Part shown: positions 30,504-30,575 of the stretch, one piece after another
How positions within the stretch are numbered: the first letter of the stretch is position 1
How the letters are laid out: each line of letters begins with the position of its first letter
NCBI GenBank assembly: GCA_964428075.1
Contig: CAYRWQ010000008.1
Coordinates: 1-30,575 of the forward strand
DNA from: JAGOSP01 sp964428075
Lineage (GTDB): Bacteria; Patescibacteriota; Minisyncoccia; Moranbacterales; UBA1568
Reading direction: 5' to 3'
DNA length: 30,575 nt
Translations under genes and position numbers: made by a program
Notes under the pieces: model-generated
Database searches by the model: none
What the model saw: the letters and a program-made list of their open reading frames with translations, nothing else
What the model was told of the DNA's origin: nothing

Positions 30504-30575
30504 TGAATCTTTCTGATTGTTATTTGTTTAAAACGGCCAACTAGTAGGTGTAACGCAATTCCAGGTCACTCCTCC

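Noticed and set aside
1..30575. CRISPR arrays, insertion sequences, tRNA or rRNA genes
   Set aside because: No regularly spaced repeats, transposase genes, terminal inverted repeats or RNA-gene signatures were seen on either strand.

Overview
The window looks like a chromosomal segment of a small-genome bacterium, most likely from the Candidate Phyla Radiation (Patescibacteria). The evidence is compact housekeeping clusters with weak Shine-Dalgarno sites, an rpsF-ssb-rpsR block with efp rather than rplI next to it, many small membrane proteins, a retractor-type pilus ATPase, and an RND pump with no outer-membrane channel gene beside it. The placement is an inference; no marker here fixes the phylum. 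TGA is used as a stop (serine protease, AI-2E family protein), so the genetic code appears standard. Two blocks of exactly 100 N (20401-20500 and 24803-24902) are scaffold gaps. They cut mutY, a VWA lipoprotein gene and a stomatin-like gene, and any reading frame running across them is an artefact.

Layout. 1-933: end of the F1Fo ATP synthase operon (atpD 3' part, atpC), closed by a hairpin terminator that overlaps the next promoter. 965-3207: translation and replication block rpsF-ssb-rpsR-efp, with a long rpsF leader that contains a terminator-like hairpin. 3232-5756: small membrane protein and gyrB. 5837-7011: zinc-ribbon protein and ribosomal protein L25/CTC, ending at a terminator shared with the convergent pseudouridine synthase gene (minus strand, 7093-7818). 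8055-9344: PilT-like ATPase. 9446-13904 (minus): RND permease and its membrane-fusion partner. 14120-17351: membrane-anchored trypsin-like protease and a P1B-type metal ATPase, 16 bases apart. 17566-20400: mnmA, cupin, TfoX-N protein and mutY. The cupin and mutY genes are preceded by the same 15-base promoter-like sequence. 20506-23867: AI-2E/PerM family transporter, lgt, membrane-anchored thioredoxin-fold protein, membrane-anchored lysozyme-like protein. 23940-25622: VWA lipoprotein and stomatin/slipin. 25662-26297: transglutaminase-like protein of unknown role. 26356-30503: nusA with a possible attenuator and leader ORF, two mini-ORFs, ppa, tig, clpP, and a strong hairpin.

Most of the window is ordinary core metabolism and cell-envelope biology. 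I see no clear new multi-gene system such as a defence island, mobile element or CRISPR array. The best leads are regulatory or structural: the nusA leader (promoter, strong Shine-Dalgarno, 15-codon ORF, terminator hairpin inside that ORF), the rpsF leader hairpins, the SD-bearing mini-ORF whose stop overlaps the ppa start, the RND permease with two apparent extra membrane segments, and a thioredoxin-fold gene next to a cysteine-containing lysozyme-like protein.
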